From: CAZHYV01 sp964537055
GTDB lineage: Bacteria; Myxococcota_A; Polyangia; Palsa-1104; JAEUJZ01
Reading direction: 5' to 3'
Length of the DNA: 64,000 bases
Assembly (NCBI GenBank): GCA_964537055.1
Contig: CAZHYV010000001.1
Coordinates: forward strand, 306,542 to 370,541
Part shown: positions 62,460-64,000 of the stretch, in pieces
Layout of the letters: every line of letters starts with the position of its first letter
Position numbering within the stretch: position 1 is the stretch's first letter
Position numbers and translations under genes: made by a program
Notes under the pieces: generated by a model
What the model was told of the DNA's origin: nothing
The model's database searches: none
The model's input: only the letters and a program-made list of their open reading frames with translations

Positions 62460-62640
62460 ACCGATCCAATGAGAGATGGATGCCCTATAGAGGGATTGCC
62501 GACATATTAGTACTGGTGTTGATGCAAAGTACAAGTTGTAGGTGAGCAACCGATTGATGCACAACCGATCGATGCACCTTGTGGACTAGGTGCATCTAAG
62601 GAACAGGACCTTTATCTCGGGAAGAAAGTGATGGAATGAT
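62460..62640 (+). pseudogene. Probable decayed lipoprotein gene fragment
   Basis: Between two intact genes, one frame reads ADILVLVLMQSTSC followed by R and a stop, resembling a lipoprotein signal with lipobox. A shift of one base continues as EQPIDAQPIDAPCGLGASKEQDLYLGKKVME and then stops. The PIDA repeats (15-bp tandem DNA repeat, 62547-62561 and 62562-62576) resemble linkers of myxobacterial lipoproteins. I read this as a frameshifted remnant. No intact start or ribosome binding site was found, so the claim is tentative. Confidence 0.4.
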
Positions 62641-62641
62641 C

Positions 62642-64000
62642 ATGAAAATCGCTAAGCCCCTCCTTTTTCTCTTCACTTTTCTGTTCATTGGAAGCCAGTT
62701 GTTAACTTGTGGAACCGATGAGCAACCTCCGGCTTCGCAAGCCTGTCCCGCGGGGTTTTATACCACCGTTTTGGATCCTTCTCATCCTTGCTCTTACCAA
62801 TGTAATAAAACTTCTGAAGAAGATGAGCCCGATGCCAATTTTCAGGATAGTAACTGTGATGGGATCGATGGAACCATTGCCAAGGCTATCTTTGTCGATG
62901 GAACTTTGGGTCTAAACACAAATGATGGCTCGATTCATTCTCCCTTAAAGACGATTCGTGCCGCCATCCAAGAGGCCCAGTTTCAAGGAAAGACGGAGGT
63001 TTATATTTCTGAAGGAACTTATCAGGAAACTCTTGAAGTACAAAGTGGAGTTTCTGTCTATGGCATGTATTCTCGCATCCGAGGTTGGAGCCGTGCTTCA
63101 ACCAACGTTGTTCACGTAGAGACAGACCCCTTTTCTAGTAAGACACCAATCGCCGTATTGGCCCTTGGAATTCAGCAAAAGACCATTCTTGCTGATCTGT
63201 CGATCCAGGCCTATGATGCCAGCCCGGGTATTTTCGGACAATCCACCTACGGCGTGTTTTGCATCGGCTGTAACGGACTTGAGCTACGGCGCCTTGAGAT
63301 CCAGGCTGGACAGGGAGGGATAGGGTTTCCAGGAATTGATCGGCAACCAGGTCAAATGGGAACTGCAGGGGGTGGCGGTATCATTGGGAATATGGGTTCC
63401 ACCGGTCCATGTACTTCTCTCCCAGACAAACCTCCTCCAAGCTCTTTCTTTGGGGGAGGAGGTGTGGGAGGAACCTCAGCCATTGGTTCATATGGGGGAG
63501 ATGGAGGCCATGGCGGCGTGTTTGGGGTTGACGGCGATCGGGGCCAACCCGGTCAAAATGGGGTAGGGGGTGCTTTAGGAGGGAGAGGTGGCCCCACTGC
63601 CTTGGTAGAATCTACTCAGAAAGCAGCTCCTGGTGAGAAAGGACAAGCGGGCAAAGATGGGACAAACGGTCCTTTAGGAGAGGGAGGAAAAGCAAACCTT
63701 GGAAGAATCACTCTCTCCGGTTCCTGGATGAGTGATCCTGGAAAAGATGGCACAGACGGGACCAACGGGTATGGCGGTGGTGGAGGCGGTGGTGGAGGTG
63801 CAGTTGAGATTAAGACAGGGGTTCTCAGCCGACGCTATGTCGCTGGTCCAGGGGGTGGCGGCGGCGGTGGTGGCGGTCAAGCAGGAGAAGGGGGCACAGG
63901 TGGTGGCGGTGGTGGTGGCTCGTTCGGGGTGTATGCGGTCAATTCAGAGGGACTTATCATCAAGGATAGCACCATCCAAAGTCAGAATGGGGGATCTGGG
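62642..64000 (+). CDS. Gly-rich/collagen-like beta-helix lipoprotein (partial, 3' end outside window)
   Basis: An open frame of 453 codons running off the right edge. Signal ending LLTC, a good lipobox (Cys23). After a short Cys-rich part (ACPAGFY, CSYQCNK, DSNCDG) comes a DUF1565-type right-handed beta-helix opening (IFVDGTLGLNTNDGSIHSPLKTIRAAIQEAQ, VYISEGTYQETLEVQSGVSVYGMY), typical of parallel beta-helix surface proteins. From about residue 220 it is glycine-rich, with poly-Gly tracts and collagen-like G-x-y runs (GQPGQNG, GEKGQAGKDGTNG, GKDGTDGTNG). A beta-helical strand pattern resumes at the end (GLIIKDSTIQSQNGG). Such proteins are common in myxobacteria; role unknown. Confidence 0.85.
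   Translation, partial: MKIAKPLLFLFTFLFIGSQLLTCGTDEQPPASQACPAGFYTTVLDPSHPCSYQCNKTSEEDEPDANFQDSNCDGIDGTIAKAIFVDGTLGLNTNDGSIHSPLKTIRAAIQEAQFQGKTEVYISEGTYQETLEVQSGVSVYGMYSRIRGWSRASTNVVHVETDPFSSKTPIAVLALGIQQKTILADLSIQAYDASPGIFGQSTYGVFCIGCNGLELRRLEIQAGQGGIGFPGIDRQPGQMGTAGGGGIIGNMGSTGPCTSLPDKPPPSSFFGGGGVGGTSAIGSYGGDGGHGGVFGVDGDRGQPGQNGVGGALGGRGGPTALVESTQKAAPGEKGQAGKDGTNGPLGEGGKANLGRITLSGSWMSDPGKDGTDGTNGYGGGGGGGGGAVEIKTGVLSRRYVAGPGGGGGGGGGQAGEGGTGGGGGGGSFGVYAVNSEGLIIKDSTIQSQNGGSG

Noticed and set aside
62547..62576. CRISPR-like repeats
   Set aside because: Only a two-copy 15-bp tandem repeat without spacers; explained by a coding PIDA repeat.

Overview
The window looks like chromosomal DNA of a member of the Myxococcota (Polyangiales-like) with moderate, near-balanced base composition and a compact, mostly housekeeping gene set. 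The reasons are the many lipoproteins, two neighbouring PA14-like/Cys-rich surface proteins of the TraA (outer membrane exchange) type, tandem WD40 lipoproteins, a glycine-rich beta-helix lipoprotein, a CHASE2-cyclase, and a gene (35300-36346) of what I recall as a myxobacteria-restricted family. High gene density and low GC for this group would fit a reduced, host-associated myxobacterium such as Pajaroellobacter. That assignment is inference from memory, not shown by the sequence.

Left part (1-20 kb): a partial VanW-family gene and small secreted proteins, then metK, a very large Lhr-type helicase directly followed by a Nei-type DNA glycosylase, a DUF4143 ATPase behind a striking double inverted repeat, a cytochrome c-FTR1 iron permease fusion, a coiled-coil/barrel-like protein, a CCA-adding/poly(A) polymerase divergent from an AlkA-like glycosylase, and a CHASE2 protein whose cyclase domain has lost several catalytic residues.

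Middle part (20-43 kb): a duplicated pair of small secreted-protein genes ending in an M48 lipoprotein protease; the ffs (SRP RNA)-dnaX-ybaB-recR block on the minus strand; a START-domain protein; an RNase HII with archaeal/eukaryotic-like signatures; a YfgM/BamB-like pair; an OmpA-family barrel protein; rph-rdgB; a TMEM43-family protein; smpB; superoxide dismutase; an RlmI-type methyltransferase; a VOC protein; a cardiolipin synthase-type protein; and ssrA (tmRNA) with a recognisable promoter, tag frame and hairpin. SmpB and tmRNA together supply trans-translation; SRP RNA and BamB/OmpA point to active envelope export.

Right part (43-64 kb): an ArsR/SRPBCC operon that looks leaderless, a VCBS/FG-GAP lipoprotein, mnmG, a plant-type LRR lipoprotein, uvrA, a lipocalin, and then a surface-protein block: a small Cys-containing lipoprotein, two abutting TraA-like genes, a G-rich intergenic stretch, two paralogous WD40 lipoproteins, a decayed lipoprotein remnant and a Gly-rich/collagen-like beta-helix lipoprotein that runs off the end. 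No CRISPR array, rRNA, tRNA, insertion sequence or prophage was recognised.
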